Positions 9,826 to 18,135 of a stretch of 33,895 nucleotides of DNA are shown one piece after another (the first letter of the stretch is position 1; each line of letters opens with the position of its first letter). The stretch is from a virus, in IMG/VR virus record IMGVR_UViG_3300035698_004398, positions 1 to 33,895 of that record. The stretch is one strand, 5' to 3'. The notes beneath the pieces are model-generated. The model was not told where the DNA came from and made no database searches. It saw only the letters and a list, made by a program, of their open reading frames with translations. Made by a program: the position numbers and the translations under genes.

Positions 9826-10821
9826 TTATTTAAGTCTGATACCTGAATCAGCCAGACATTTATTTCTATAATTACAAAATCCACATCTAGCATCACCACA
9901 CAATTCAGTTCCCTTAATGTGTTTATTGTATTTCATTTTAGAAATCCTACCACAATGAAGCTCCCTCTCGACTTGATCATCAGTATACTGAAAGCTATAA
10001 TCGCCTGGAGGTAGTTCTTTTTCTCTTATATATGAATAAGATGTGTCAAACTTCGCAAACACATCATTGATATTTATTCTTACTTCAGCTAATGCACTTT
10101 GCTTTGAGGTAGCACACGTTGAATGGTGTTCTAACACATCATACGAGTCCACATCCTTAGTTCGTATAGTAGGATATACAATACCCTTATTATCAATTGG
10201 AGTAATTATAGGCCATCCCTCGTCATCCAGATCAATTATAAATTCAAACAGATCGTCACTACCACGATCAATATATAGTAATGATACTTGTTCTACTTTC
10301 ACACCATCAATGTCACCTTGCATTGCTTGGTATTTATATCCCATTGCTTGCATAAGATTATTAGGAGCTGGTAAAGGTTGAGCACCTTTCATTTTTCCAA
10401 ATATCTTACTCGCTTTATATCCAGAGACAGATTTAATTTCTACACCTTTTATAATACCATCATCTTTAATGATTACATCTATCTTACCACTAAATATAAC
10501 ATTATTCTGTGTGTTAGGCATAATAAATTCTATTTTTGTTTGATCTTTTAGATACATATTAGCGTCTTTAAATTTTCGTATCAGTACATCTTCTACTCTA
10601 TTACCAACATCACAAATTCTACGAACATAAACTGGCATAGGATTAGTGTACGGCACTCCTAGAGCCTTGTAGAATAGAGATCTTCTACACTCACCTACTG
10701 CGAATGATCCTAGTGTTACTAGGGACTCAGAGGGCCAACCTACGTTCTGCTCTCTATATAATGGAGGACGTTCTCCATCTACTCTTTTTACATCTGCATT
10801 AAAAAACTCTTTAATAAACAT
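9826..10821 (-). CDS. Cas4/RecB-like PD-(D/E)XK nuclease with probable Fe-S cluster
   Basis: A 331-aa protein. The nuclease core is visible: SGKIDVII with D115, then GVEIKSVSG with E128-x-K130, and the RecB-type Q-x3-Y motif in QAMGYKY (Q158, Y162). One N-terminal Cys (GECRRS, C45) and a C-terminal set with C313, C316 and C322 (plus C308) match the 1+3 cysteine arrangement of Cas4/AddB-type 4Fe-4S nucleases. Such enzymes resect DNA ends, and phages often carry them beside recombination genes, as here with Rad52 nearby. No cas1 or cas2 and no array are present. AGGAGAAG precedes the ATG, and a consensus promoter lies about 30 nt upstream. Confidence 0.85.
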   Translation of the reverse strand: MFIKEFFNADVKRVDGERPPLYREQNVGWPSESLVTLGSFAVGECRRSLFYKALGVPYTNPMPVYVRRICDVGNRVEDVLIRKFKDANMYLKDQTKIEFIMPNTQNNVIFSGKIDVIIKDDGIIKGVEIKSVSGYKASKIFGKMKGAQPLPAPNNLMQAMGYKYQAMQGDIDGVKVEQVSLLYIDRGSDDLFEFIIDLDDEGWPIITPIDNKGIVYPTIRTKDVDSYDVLEHHSTCATSKQSALAEVRININDVFAKFDTSYSYIREKELPPGDYSFQYTDDQVERELHCGRISKMKYNKHIKGTELCGDARCGFCNYRNKCLADSGIRLK

Positions 10822-10850
10822 AATTCTTCTCCTTTAATAAGTACTATAAC

Positions 10851-10879
10851 AATATACATCATTTAAATATGTTTGTCAA
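10851..10879 (-). promoter_or_regulatory. Sigma70-like promoter of the Cas4-like nuclease gene
   Basis: On the minus strand the -35 is TTGACA (10879-10874) and the -10 is TATATT (10856-10851), separated by 17 bp. The spacer carries TAAATG at spacer positions 9-14, the same phase as in the promoters at 11821, 12709 and 24334. The -10 ends about 30 nt before the start codon. It is divergent from the promoter at 10903. Confidence 0.8.
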
Positions 10880-10902
10880 TAGTAGTATAATAAAAAAAGT
10901 CC

Positions 10903-10931
10903 TTGACTTGTATGTTTAAAACACATATATT
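10903..10931 (+). promoter_or_regulatory. Sigma70-like promoter of the HNH gene
   Basis: TTGACT (10903-10908), 17 bp spacer, TATATT (10926-10931). The spacer has TAAA at positions 9-12 but lacks the following TG found in related promoters. It is back to back with the minus-strand promoter at 10851-10879; the two -35 boxes are only 23 bp apart, so polymerases could interfere with each other. Confidence 0.7.
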
Positions 10932-10975
10932 TAGACCAACGGAATTAAAGGGATGGAAGGAAGGGAAACTATATA

Positions 10976-11452
10976 ATGAAACTTAAGATAACACTAGTAC
11001 CTAAGACTTGCTGGGGAAGCAACTTAAGAAAAGCTTGTAGTGATTTAGATTGGAAACTTATATCAACATACGTTAGAGAACAACATGATTTTACGTGTGA
11101 GATGTGTGGAAGGAAGGAAGATAGGAGTAAGAGAGAGTATACACATTGTCACGAAGTATGGGAGTATGATGAAGACAATCAAATACAAAGCTTAAAGAAG
11201 TTTGAATGCTTGTGTGCGGACTGTCACGCAGTCCATCACTGGGGGCACTCGAGAGTTATAGGAAGAGATATGGGTGCTTTAGAAAAGCATGCTATTAAAG
11301 TTAATTTTGATTATGATATGCATGTGAGTCCTACATATCTAGATGATAGGATTATGAGTAATAAGTGGAATAAACATTTAGTTGAAGAGACAACTATTTG
11401 GAGAGAACGGTCAACACATGAGTGGGTAACAGATTATAAAGGAATAAAATAA
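10976..11452 (+). CDS. HNH endonuclease-like zinc protein
   Basis: A 158-aa protein with an HNH/McrA-like core. The zinc knuckle CEMC (C41, C44) is followed by THCHEVW (H57, H59) and LCADCHAVHH (C80, C83, H84 and the following His pair). This is the ordering of HNH nucleases (first His motif, then a C..CH..HH segment). Family members cut or nick DNA; many phage copies aid packaging or are mobile, and this one lies near recombination genes, not terminase. A purine-rich AAGGAAGGGAA precedes the ATG. The stop overlaps the next start (TAATG). The exact function is unresolved. Confidence 0.7.
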   Translation: MKLKITLVPKTCWGSNLRKACSDLDWKLISTYVREQHDFTCEMCGRKEDRSKREYTHCHEVWEYDEDNQIQSLKKFECLCADCHAVHHWGHSRVIGRDMGALEKHAIKVNFDYDMHVSPTYLDDRIMSNKWNKHLVEETTIWRERSTHEWVTDYKGIK

Positions 11453-11817
11453 TGAACTTAAGAAGAGTAATTACTAAGGATGAGCCCGTCCAAAAACGGG
11501 AACAAGAAAAAAAGTATGGTATAGTATGTAATATATTAGACTATAGTATAAATGTATTACGGTGTGATATTTGTTGTAAACAATCATATACAACTTATCT
11601 ATCATCAAGAGTACATGATATTGACGGCGAAATTGAAATACAACGTGAAGAATTTGAAAAATATAATATAAATAGAATAGATTACTTTGATTTCCAATTT
11701 GAAATAATTATAAATGATCATAAAGATAGTAATATAACAGTACAAAATTGCTGGATGACGTCTATAAATGATACTAATAATTATATAATAACTTTTAAAG
11801 CATTAAGTTTAAAATAA
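11452..11817 (+). CDS. Hypothetical protein (121 aa)
   Basis: Not recognised. The protein is soluble and mixed alpha/beta, with a small cysteine group CDICC around residues 38-42 that might bind metal with the single later Cys. The C-terminal half is strand-like and rich in Ile and Asn. It is coupled to the HNH gene by TAATG and ends 3 nt before the promoter of the Rad52-like gene, so it belongs to the HNH transcription unit. Confidence 0.6.
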   Translation: MNLRRVITKDEPVQKREQEKKYGIVCNILDYSINVLRCDICCKQSYTTYLSSRVHDIDGEIEIQREEFEKYNINRIDYFDFQFEIIINDHKDSNITVQNCWMTSINDTNNYIITFKALSLK

Positions 11818-11820
11818 GTA

Positions 11821-11849
11821 TTGACACGCAATACTAAATGATATATATT
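11821..11849 (+). promoter_or_regulatory. Sigma70-like promoter of the Rad52-like gene
   Basis: TTGACA (11821-11826), 17 bp spacer, TATATT (11844-11849), followed by ATAGTATA. The spacer carries TAAATG at positions 9-14, in the same phase as in the promoters at 10851 (minus), 12709 and 24334. The -10 ends 35 nt before the ATG at 11884. Confidence 0.85.
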
Positions 11850-11883
11850 ATAGTATAGATTAATTAACATACTGGAGGAAAAG

Positions 11884-12651
11884 ATGACAATTAATTATAA
11901 TAATTTGAAGGCAGAGATGCCACATAAATGGAAAGTACAAACAGCTAATGAGCGTGGTTGTACATGTGTTGCCTATGTAGATTCACGTCAGGTACAAGAT
12001 AAACTAGATGATGTGGTTGGGCCACAGAACTGGCAAGATCAGTATCTAACTGTAGACGGACAGTTATTTTGTTCTATAGGTATATATGATGAGGTTAAGA
12101 AGGATTGGATCTGGAAGACTGACTGTGGAACAGAGTCTATGACTGAGAAAGAAAAAGGTCAGGTGTCTGATGCTTTTAAAAGAGCGGCAGTGAAGTGGGG
12201 AGTAGGTAGATTTTTATACTCTAAAAAAATACAAAGAGTAAAAGCTATGAAAGATAATAGAAATAAATTTGTTCCTGCTGATAATACTGGTAAACGAATT
12301 TGGGATCTTACCGAACACATCAATAACTTAAATGGTGTTAGAGTTCCAACCAAGCCTATTATAAGTGCTCCTGTTACTGATACACATGTACCAACACCAG
12401 GAAGGTATAATGCTAATAAAGGTGGTGCAGATGTCACCTATAGTAAAGTGGCAACTTACACACCAGAAACCATTAAAGCCGTACAAGCTTTAGCAAAAGA
12501 TGGAAAAAAAGGAAAGGTTCTTCTTAAAGAGTATCTCCCTAAGTACAACGAATCAGAGGGTAAAACATTTAAATCACTTGTAGACCTTACTGAAGCTGAC
12601 TTAAAGGATTTAATTTCTTTTATTGAAGAAGCCCCGCCTGCTGATTTGTAA
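11884..12651 (+). CDS. Rad52/Rad22-family single-strand annealing protein
   Basis: A 255-aa protein whose first ~120 residues carry Rad52-fold signatures: YVDSRQVQDKLDDVVGPQNW, then a strand segment, then KGQVSDAFKRAAVKWGVGRF. The DAFKRAA.KWG.GR.LY pattern is typical of bacterial and phage Rad52/Rad22 (DdrA-type) annealing proteins, which form rings that anneal complementary single strands during phage recombination and replication. The C-terminal ~100 residues hold a Pro/Thr-rich linker and a small helical tail, possibly for partner binding. GGAGG lies 5 nt upstream of the ATG. It has its own promoter and terminator, and lies near the Cas4-like nuclease with which it would form an end-resection/annealing pair. 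Confidence 0.9.
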   Translation: MTINYNNLKAEMPHKWKVQTANERGCTCVAYVDSRQVQDKLDDVVGPQNWQDQYLTVDGQLFCSIGIYDEVKKDWIWKTDCGTESMTEKEKGQVSDAFKRAAVKWGVGRFLYSKKIQRVKAMKDNRNKFVPADNTGKRIWDLTEHINNLNGVRVPTKPIISAPVTDTHVPTPGRYNANKGGADVTYSKVATYTPETIKAVQALAKDGKKGKVLLKEYLPKYNESEGKTFKSLVDLTEADLKDLISFIEEAPPADL

Positions 12652-12664
12652 TCGGCAACGGTAG

Positions 12665-12701
12665 AAGAGGAGTGACTGAAAAGTTTCTCCTCTTTTTTTT
12701 T
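12665..12701 (+). terminator. Intrinsic terminator after the Rad52-like gene
   Basis: AAGAGGAG (12665-12672) pairs with CTCCTCTT (12687-12694). The 14-nt middle can extend as ACT-GAAA-AGT, giving a GAAA tetraloop. A run of nine T follows. It sits 13 nt after the stop codon and just before the next promoter, insulating the two genes. Confidence 0.85.
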
Positions 12702-12708
12702 ATATGTA

Positions 12709-12737
12709 TTGACATCAAGATATAAATGATATATATT
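12709..12737 (+). promoter_or_regulatory. Sigma70-like promoter of the primase-helicase gene
   Basis: TTGACA (12709-12714), 17 bp spacer, TATATT (12732-12737). The spacer has TAAATG at positions 9-14. Downstream of the -10 is ATATGTATA. The -10 ends 36 nt before the start codon at 12773, nearly the same distance as for the Rad52-like gene. Confidence 0.85.
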
Positions 12738-12772
12738 ATATGTATAAATTAAAAACATAAGTGAGGTTTCAA

Positions 12773-15187
12773 ATGGAATATCAAGAAGTAATACAAGTAC
12801 TATTTTCAAAACTGCCAGATTATTTACAATCACAAGGCATTCAAATCAATGACGCTGGATTCTTTTCATGTATACATCCAGATCACCCAGACCACAATCC
12901 AAGTTGTTCTATTAATAAAGGTAATGTACTAGAGGATAAAGTGTTTCACTGTTTCTCTGGTAATGGTCACGATGGTAATATATTTACTGCGGCTCATTGG
13001 TTAGAACAAATGCCTTTAGAAGGAATAGATTTCTGGGATGTAACAATTAAAACTCTATGTGATAGGTATGATATACCTTTCTCACCACTAGAAGTAGATG
13101 AGGATACTCGTAGAAAGTTTCAAGCATTCAGAGCACATTCAGATGCAGGTAGAGTTATACACTCTATGTGTTACGATGGAACTGATTTAAAAGCCAATCA
13201 TATTGGTATAAAACATTTACTTGATAGAGATATCTCACCTGAAACTATGAATGATTATGGTGTAGGGGTGTTAACATCTTATAAAGATTATACAGATGCT
13301 TTAGATAAACTTGGTCACAAAGATGAAGAATTTTTAAATGCCAAAGGTCTTCTTAATAAAGGATTATTTAATAGAGATAGTTTCATTATACCTATTAAGA
13401 ATCTTAAGAAGCAAACTGTGGGTTTTGTTACAAGAAATTGCAGACATGCACCAAACGAACATGTTAATCAGAAATATATTAACTCTCCTAATTCAGATAT
13501 ATATAAAAAGGGTGAGATATTATTTGGTTATGAAAAATGTATCAAAGCAAGTGGCCCTCTATATATAGTAGAAGGATACCTAGATGCAATGTATCTTAGA
13601 CAGTGTGGTCTTAATAAAGTTGTTGCAATAGGTGCGACAATTCTAACAGAAAAACATGTTGATCTATTATTTGATAATGAAACAGATATAGTTATATGTT
13701 TAGATGGTGATAAGGCTGGAGTAGATGGTACTAGAATAGCTATCGATAGAATGGGACAGTATAGTAGATTCAATCTTAAGTTAATGGATTTACCAAGAGA
13801 TATGGACCCTGATTCATATGTAAGAGATAATGGTCTACAAGCATTTTTAGACTATGAAAGAATCACACCATTTGCATGGTCTTTGAAACACAGTAGTTAC
13901 TCTGATGATATGACTGTGGTAGCACAGAAAATTATTCCTACAATAGCGGCAGAAACAAGTTCTATTGCTAGATTAAGAATGGTTAGAGAGTTATCACTAT
14001 TCACATCTATATCAGAAACAGATATTAAATGTGATGTTGATGCATTAGTTAATCAAGAAGATGATAAATATGTACAAGCGTTAAGAGATGTTAATCAATA
14101 TGTACAGATTCAACTAACTCGTAGACGTACTTCTGATACTAAGTCTATTATAAGAGAAGCTTATTCTAAGATCAATACTATTGATGATAAGTATAATAAC
14201 AATAGAGATTTGAAACTTGAATACTTTCACGAATTAGAAGCACTTGAAACTAAGATTGTAACTGGTGACTATCAGTATGGTCTTGAGGCTCCTAACTTTA
14301 AAGAGTTTGAGAAGACTTTGGATGGAATACCATGGTGGGCAAACTTTATGTTGTTTGCTGGTAGACCTTCAGCAGGTAAAACTGCATTCATGACAGCACT
14401 ATCTTTAGATATTATTGAAGCGAATCCACATGCGGCAATATTTTATATGTCTATTGATGATAACATGGATTTATTAAGTACAAAAATGTTAGCTGTAAAA
14501 TCAGGTTTATCGACTTCTGAAATAAGACAATATAGAAATCTTAATCCTGAAAAGAAAGCAAGATTTGTAGAAGCTATGGATTTCTTAAAGAGTATATCAA
14601 ACAGATATATTATTGCTGATACAACTAAAGGTAATACTGTTGATGTATTAGAGAATCATGTTAAATGGTTTTGTAAAGAATTTCCTAACCATAAAAAGAT
14701 ATTCTTACTTGATAACTTTCATAAATTAAGTATGGATGTTAAAGGACAGGGAAAAAAGATGGATGCTATTAGTGATGCATCTTCTAGAATTAAAGATATA
14801 GCTGATCTAAATGATATTAATATTATGGCTACTGTTGAACTTAGAAAACTTATGAGAGAAACAGATCGTCCAACAAGACAAGATATGCAAGGATCAAATA
14901 AATTAGATTATGATGCAACTGTTGTTGGACTTATTCATAATGATTATCAAGTTAATAAGAATACAACTATAACACATACAAAACAAATTGATGGTGGATC
15001 TCAAACAGTTATGCCATGGATTGAAGTTAATATAGCAAAGAATAAAATTAATGGTAAGACAGAGCAGTTAGCATATAAATATGATTCATATAATATGCAA
15101 TTTGAAGAGGGTCGTACATCTGAGTGGAGAAGTTTAAAAAAGAATACTAAACAAAGAACTATGAATTTTGGTGGAGGATCATTCTAA
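12773..15187 (+). CDS. Bifunctional DNA primase-helicase (T7 gp4-like architecture)
   Basis: An 804-aa replicative enzyme. Residues ~30-65 form a CHC2-type zinc finger (FFSCIHPDHPDHNPSC, then FHCFSGNGHDG). Residues ~260-330 are a TOPRIM primase domain with IVEGYLDA (catalytic Glu) and ICLDGDKAG (DxD metal site). The C-terminal third is a DnaB/RecA-type helicase with Walker A GRPSAGKT near residue 529 and Walker B IFLLDNF near residue 642. It should synthesise primers and unwind the fork as a hexamer. I chose ATG 12773 over the in-frame GTG at 12761 because GTGAGG lies 7 nt upstream. The gene has its own promoter and is coupled by TAATG to the next gene. Confidence 0.95.
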   Translation: MEYQEVIQVLFSKLPDYLQSQGIQINDAGFFSCIHPDHPDHNPSCSINKGNVLEDKVFHCFSGNGHDGNIFTAAHWLEQMPLEGIDFWDVTIKTLCDRYDIPFSPLEVDEDTRRKFQAFRAHSDAGRVIHSMCYDGTDLKANHIGIKHLLDRDISPETMNDYGVGVLTSYKDYTDALDKLGHKDEEFLNAKGLLNKGLFNRDSFIIPIKNLKKQTVGFVTRNCRHAPNEHVNQKYINSPNSDIYKKGEILFGYEKCIKASGPLYIVEGYLDAMYLRQCGLNKVVAIGATILTEKHVDLLFDNETDIVICLDGDKAGVDGTRIAIDRMGQYSRFNLKLMDLPRDMDPDSYVRDNGLQAFLDYERITPFAWSLKHSSYSDDMTVVAQKIIPTIAAETSSIARLRMVRELSLFTSISETDIKCDVDALVNQEDDKYVQALRDVNQYVQIQLTRRRTSDTKSIIREAYSKINTIDDKYNNNRDLKLEYFHELEALETKIVTGDYQYGLEAPNFKEFEKTLDGIPWWANFMLFAGRPSAGKTAFMTALSLDIIEANPHAAIFYMSIDDNMDLLSTKMLAVKSGLSTSEIRQYRNLNPEKKARFVEAMDFLKSISNRYIIADTTKGNTVDVLENHVKWFCKEFPNHKKIFLLDNFHKLSMDVKGQGKKMDAISDASSRIKDIADLNDINIMATVELRKLMRETDRPTRQDMQGSNKLDYDATVVGLIHNDYQVNKNTTITHTKQIDGGSQTVMPWIEVNIAKNKINGKTEQLAYKYDSYNMQFEEGRTSEWRSLKKNTKQRTMNFGGGSF

Positions 15188-15858
15188 TGTCATGGTCATG
15201 TGAAACATTTACTAACAGAATTTTTGGTTGTTCATATTATAAACAGGAGAATAATTATGCAAAAGCGTTACGGATCACCCTCAACAAAATGGTTATGGAA
15301 TATAAAAAATGTGGCAACACTGGTCTCTCACACAGTTTCTATAATATTTTTATTGAACAGTATAAAGATAGGAATTTCGCCGGACAAAGGCTAATATATA
15401 GCAGCGATAAAGAAGAATTTGAGGGTCTCTGTCTTGATAGTGCAGAGGCTCTTACGTCTTTTTTTATTAATAATAAACCGGAGAATATTATAGATGAATA
15501 CTTCTGGAGAGGAAAAATTAAAGGTTATATTGGTTGTAAAATCAAACAAAAGAATAAAGAATATAACGTGGACTTTTCCACGGCTGGTATCCAAGATACC
15601 TACTATACTTTATATCATAATCGATTTAATAATTGGTTATATAATAAAGTAAATGGATTATCAAATGATATGTTAGTCTTTGTTATTCCAACAAATAACT
15701 ATTACTTAATAAAATACAATGATTCGGACTATACTATTGAACACGGGTTTTTATCCCAGAACATCAATAAGAAAGCCCACAGACCTGGACATCAATGTCT
15801 AACATGTTTAGTTAAACATTGTAAACCTAGGCTAATCAGTAACTTAGAAAGGTTATAA
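15187..15858 (+). CDS. Hypothetical protein, possibly a degenerate RecB/Cas4-like Fe-S protein
   Basis: 223 aa, not clearly recognised. Weak resemblance to AddB/Cas4-type nucleases: an early Cys segment (IFGCSYYK, C14), a central strand pair KIKGYIGCK...YNVDFSTAG in the place of the GxxD...(D/E)xK core, an aromatic helix after it, and a C-terminal C-x2-C-x4-C (QCLTCLVKHC). If the alignment is right, the first catalytic Asp and the Lys are replaced (DFS where DxK is expected), so it would not be a nuclease. It is coupled to the primase-helicase by TAATG, suggesting a replication-linked or structural DNA-binding role. This reading is an inference and needs profile comparison. Confidence 0.5.
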   Translation: MSWSCETFTNRIFGCSYYKQENNYAKALRITLNKMVMEYKKCGNTGLSHSFYNIFIEQYKDRNFAGQRLIYSSDKEEFEGLCLDSAEALTSFFINNKPENIIDEYFWRGKIKGYIGCKIKQKNKEYNVDFSTAGIQDTYYTLYHNRFNNWLYNKVNGLSNDMLVFVIPTNNYYLIKYNDSDYTIEHGFLSQNINKKAHRPGHQCLTCLVKHCKPRLISNLERL

Positions 15859-15860
15859 TT

Positions 15861-16052
15861 ATGAGTTGTGAAATAAGAACAAAAGGCGGACAGTTAATTG
15901 GTCATCTAGCAGATTCAGATGATGGAGAAGATTATCTATTGGTCGATAACAAAAGAGTTGCACTTTCTGATGTATATAATAATGAAAAATTAAAAAATTC
16001 ATTTAATGATTCAGTAAAGAGCTCAAACGATCTTGAAGATAATCAAAAATAA
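15861..16052 (+). CDS. Small hypothetical protein (63 aa)
   Basis: Not recognised. The first ~35 residues form a short beta-rich unit (EIRTKGGQLIGHLADSDDG, then DYLLVDNKRVALSDV) that looks like a small SH3-like or barrel fold; the rest is an acidic, disordered tail. AAAGG lies 8 nt before the ATG. It follows the 223-aa gene by 2 nt and precedes the 82-aa gene by 2 nt, so it is part of the primase-helicase operon. Confidence 0.55.
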   Translation: MSCEIRTKGGQLIGHLADSDDGEDYLLVDNKRVALSDVYNNEKLKNSFNDSVKSSNDLEDNQK

Positions 16053-16054
16053 AT

Positions 16055-16303
16055 ATGAGTAAAGATATAATAAATAATATAGATGTGGATAAGCTTCCTG
16101 ATTTCGTTCAGGACTCATTAATTGGGGAGTTTATTCAACTGTCTACTAAACATAAATTAATAATATATGCTAAATTAATTCATGGTAATTTATTTAAAGT
16201 TACATCCAATGACTTATTTAATATAAATAAACAACTACCTGGAATAGTATATCGACAATTTATTAAAGCATTAGAAGCAGATTTGGTAGGTAATAATGAA
16301 TAA
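16055..16303 (+). CDS. Small hypothetical protein (82 aa)
   Basis: Not recognised. The protein is mainly helical and soluble, with no Cys or enzyme motif. It begins 2 nt after the 63-aa gene with only a weak ribosome site, and ends inside the next gene through an 8-nt overlap of the ATGAATAA type (16296-16303). The same kind of overlap recurs at the 20525 and 21204 junctions. Confidence 0.55.
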   Translation: MSKDIINNIDVDKLPDFVQDSLIGEFIQLSTKHKLIIYAKLIHGNLFKVTSNDLFNINKQLPGIVYRQFIKALEADLVGNNE

Positions 16304-16628
16304 GATAATATATATACCAGTAAATGATACTCCAGGAAAAAATGATATTATTATCGGTCCTGCAAAAAAAGACTTGACAAGTAAATCTAAATCAATTATA
16401 TTAGAAGAGGTGATTAATAATGAACCTAAGATTGATGGAACATCAGAATCAGAAGAGCTCAGAATTAAAAGTGGCAATGGAGAAACTCTTAAAGTTAGAG
16501 ATGACGCTGTCACAGTTAACAATACAAAAACACAAAGAGAACAAAGTTCAGATGGAGATGTATCTAGCATCACTAAGACAAAACGAACTACAAAATCTAG
16601 ATCTCGAAAAGATAGTAACTCAAATTAA
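16296..16628 (+). CDS. Hydrophilic, probably disordered hypothetical protein (110 aa)
   Basis: Not recognised. After an N-terminal strand (KIIYIPVND) the sequence becomes highly charged and Ser/Thr/Lys-rich, ending in a basic tail (TKRTTKSRSRKD) that could bind nucleic acid. Codon third positions are mostly A/T, as in neighbouring genes, which supports this frame over the overlapping 73-aa frame starting at 16420. A promoter-like element lies within it (16374-16402). It is the last gene before the glycosyltransferase cluster. Confidence 0.5.
   Translation: MNKIIYIPVNDTPGKNDIIIGPAKKDLTSKSKSIILEEVINNEPKIDGTSESEELRIKSGNGETLKVRDDAVTVNNTKTQREQSSDGDVSSITKTKRTTKSRSRKDSNSN
16374..16402 (+). promoter_or_regulatory. 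Candidate internal promoter ahead of the glycosyltransferase cluster
   Basis: TTGACA (16374-16379), 17 bp spacer, TATATT (16397-16402), inside the 110-aa coding region. Its spacer has TAAATC at positions 9-14, and its first 13 bases differ from those of the promoter at 24334 at only one position. It could start transcripts reaching the first glycosyltransferase gene at 16661. It may be chance, since it encodes ordinary Lys/Ser/Ile codons. Confidence 0.45.
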
Positions 16629-16660
16629 TTCAACTATATAACCCTAACCAAGGATAGACG

Positions 16661-18133
16661 ATGAGCTCGTTAAAGAAACGTATTCTGATAATATCAGATA
16701 GTATCAAACGTCAAACTGGTTATTCTACTGTAACTACAAATCTAATTAAACATTTATCAGATAAATATGAAATTGCACAATTAGGTATTGCAGATGTACC
16801 TGTAGATCCAGCAAAAAGTACACTCCCAATTACATATTATTCAGTATTAAAAGATCATACACGATGTTGTAATCGTGGTCATTTAATTGAATATTATAAT
16901 CATAATACTGGTGAGTTTAAAAATATAACACCATCATTTAATACAAAAGAAATAGATGGTATGTGTCCACAAGCACCTAATGCACCATCAGATACATTTG
17001 GTAAAGATTCAGCATTCTTTGTTATTCAACATTTTAAACCAGATATTGTTATACCTATTAATGATGTGTGGGCACTTTATAGTTTTAATTTTCTAAGAAA
17101 TAGAAAAGACTTTTACTTCTTACCTTATCTTGCTGTAGATAGTGAATGTTTTCCTGTTGAAATCGAATCACAACAACCAGGCATGCCTCCAATTAATACA
17201 TTACAATTCTTAGGTAATTCTAATGAAACTGTTGTATTTACAGAGTGGGCAAAAGAAACAATCAATACTACAACTAGAATAGTTATGGATGGTAAAATTG
17301 CATCTAATATAGATGTTATACCACATGGTGTAGACAATGAACAATTCAAACCATTAGATATAGATAAGAAACAAATCAGAAAAGAATTTTATAGTATTGA
17401 TGAGAAGGAAGATGTATTTATTATTGGTTGTGTGCAACGAAATCAACCAAGAAAAAGAATGGATGCAATGTTTCAGACTCTAAGAATATTCATAGATAAA
17501 TATGAGAAACCTGGAAAAAAAGCATTAATACATTTTCATTGTGCTATGAAAGATACTCTTGGTTGGGATCTACAATGGTTAGCTAAATATTATGGTGTAG
17601 AAGATAGATGTATTTTTGATAATAATCTAGCACCTGGATTCGGTCTTCCAGTAGATGTACTTAATAAAATATTTAATTCTTATGATGTTCATATGACATT
17701 AACTAATTCTGAAGGTTGGGGATTACCTATCTTAGAAACAATGGCTGCTGGAGTACCTAATATTATTACTGATTACTCAGCACATGGTGACTGGGCACAT
17801 GGTACTGCTTTAAAAGTTAAACTTGCTGCTAAGATACATGAAGTAAAAACTAATCATATTAAAGGTATAGCTGATGTTGATCATGCTGCAAAACAACTAA
17901 GCCTACTATATAATTCAGATAAAATGTGTAGAGAATTTAGTCGTAAGTCTCTTAAACTTGCAAAAGAATTAGACTGGAAAAACATTTGTGATATGTGGGT
18001 AAAGAAAATAGAAAGTATTGATTTATCTAATTTAGAAGATGGTAGATATGATATACAAGTTATTAAACCTGAAGATGTAACTGATTTACCAATAGATCCA
18101 ATCGCTGACTCATTTAAATTGATAGAGGTATAA
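16661..18133 (+). CDS. GT-B fold glycosyltransferase (GT4-like, 490 aa)
   Basis: The N-terminal domain opens with a Rossmann strand and glycine/serine loop (RILIISDSIKRQTGYSTVT). The C-terminal donor-binding domain holds IPHGVDNEQFKP, then QRNQPRKRMDAMF, and the E-x7-E signature EGWGLPILE near residue 351. This is the pattern of GT4-type retaining transferases that use nucleotide-sugars. At 490 aa it is longer than typical (350-400 aa) because of an insertion in the N-terminal half with a Cys pair (HTRCCNRGH, about residues 66-74). AAGGA lies 8 nt before the ATG. It is the first of eight glycosyltransferase-type genes on this strand; acceptor and sugar are unknown. Confidence 0.9.
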   Translation: MSSLKKRILIISDSIKRQTGYSTVTTNLIKHLSDKYEIAQLGIADVPVDPAKSTLPITYYSVLKDHTRCCNRGHLIEYYNHNTGEFKNITPSFNTKEIDGMCPQAPNAPSDTFGKDSAFFVIQHFKPDIVIPINDVWALYSFNFLRNRKDFYFLPYLAVDSECFPVEIESQQPGMPPINTLQFLGNSNETVVFTEWAKETINTTTRIVMDGKIASNIDVIPHGVDNEQFKPLDIDKKQIRKEFYSIDEKEDVFIIGCVQRNQPRKRMDAMFQTLRIFIDKYEKPGKKALIHFHCAMKDTLGWDLQWLAKYYGVEDRCIFDNNLAPGFGLPVDVLNKIFNSYDVHMTLTNSEGWGLPILETMAAGVPNIITDYSAHGDWAHGTALKVKLAAKIHEVKTNHIKGIADVDHAAKQLSLLYNSDKMCREFSRKSLKLAKELDWKNICDMWVKKIESIDLSNLEDGRYDIQVIKPEDVTDLPIDPIADSFKLIEV

Positions 18134-18135
18134 TC

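Noticed and set aside
10043-10381. A 112-aa plus-strand open frame
   Set aside because: It lies wholly opposite the well-supported Cas4-like nuclease and has no ribosome site or family resemblance.
9826-10821. Cas4-like gene as a sign of a CRISPR system
   Set aside because: No cas1, cas2 or effector gene and no regularly spaced repeats are present. Phages commonly carry Cas4-like nucleases for recombination.
11484-11502. Short inverted repeat CCCGT/ACGGG in the 121-aa gene
   Set aside because: A 5-bp stem at the start of a coding region without a T-run. Too weak to call a terminator or operator.
12159-12437. A 92-aa minus-strand open frame
   Set aside because: It lies antisense to the Rad52-like gene, whose protein motifs are clear.
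16420-16641. A 73-aa frame with a GAGG site and a promoter-like element just upstream
   Set aside because: Its third codon positions are much richer in G+C than in neighbouring genes, whereas the overlapping 110-aa frame has the local A/T-rich third positions. The sequence looks like an out-of-frame reading of the other gene.
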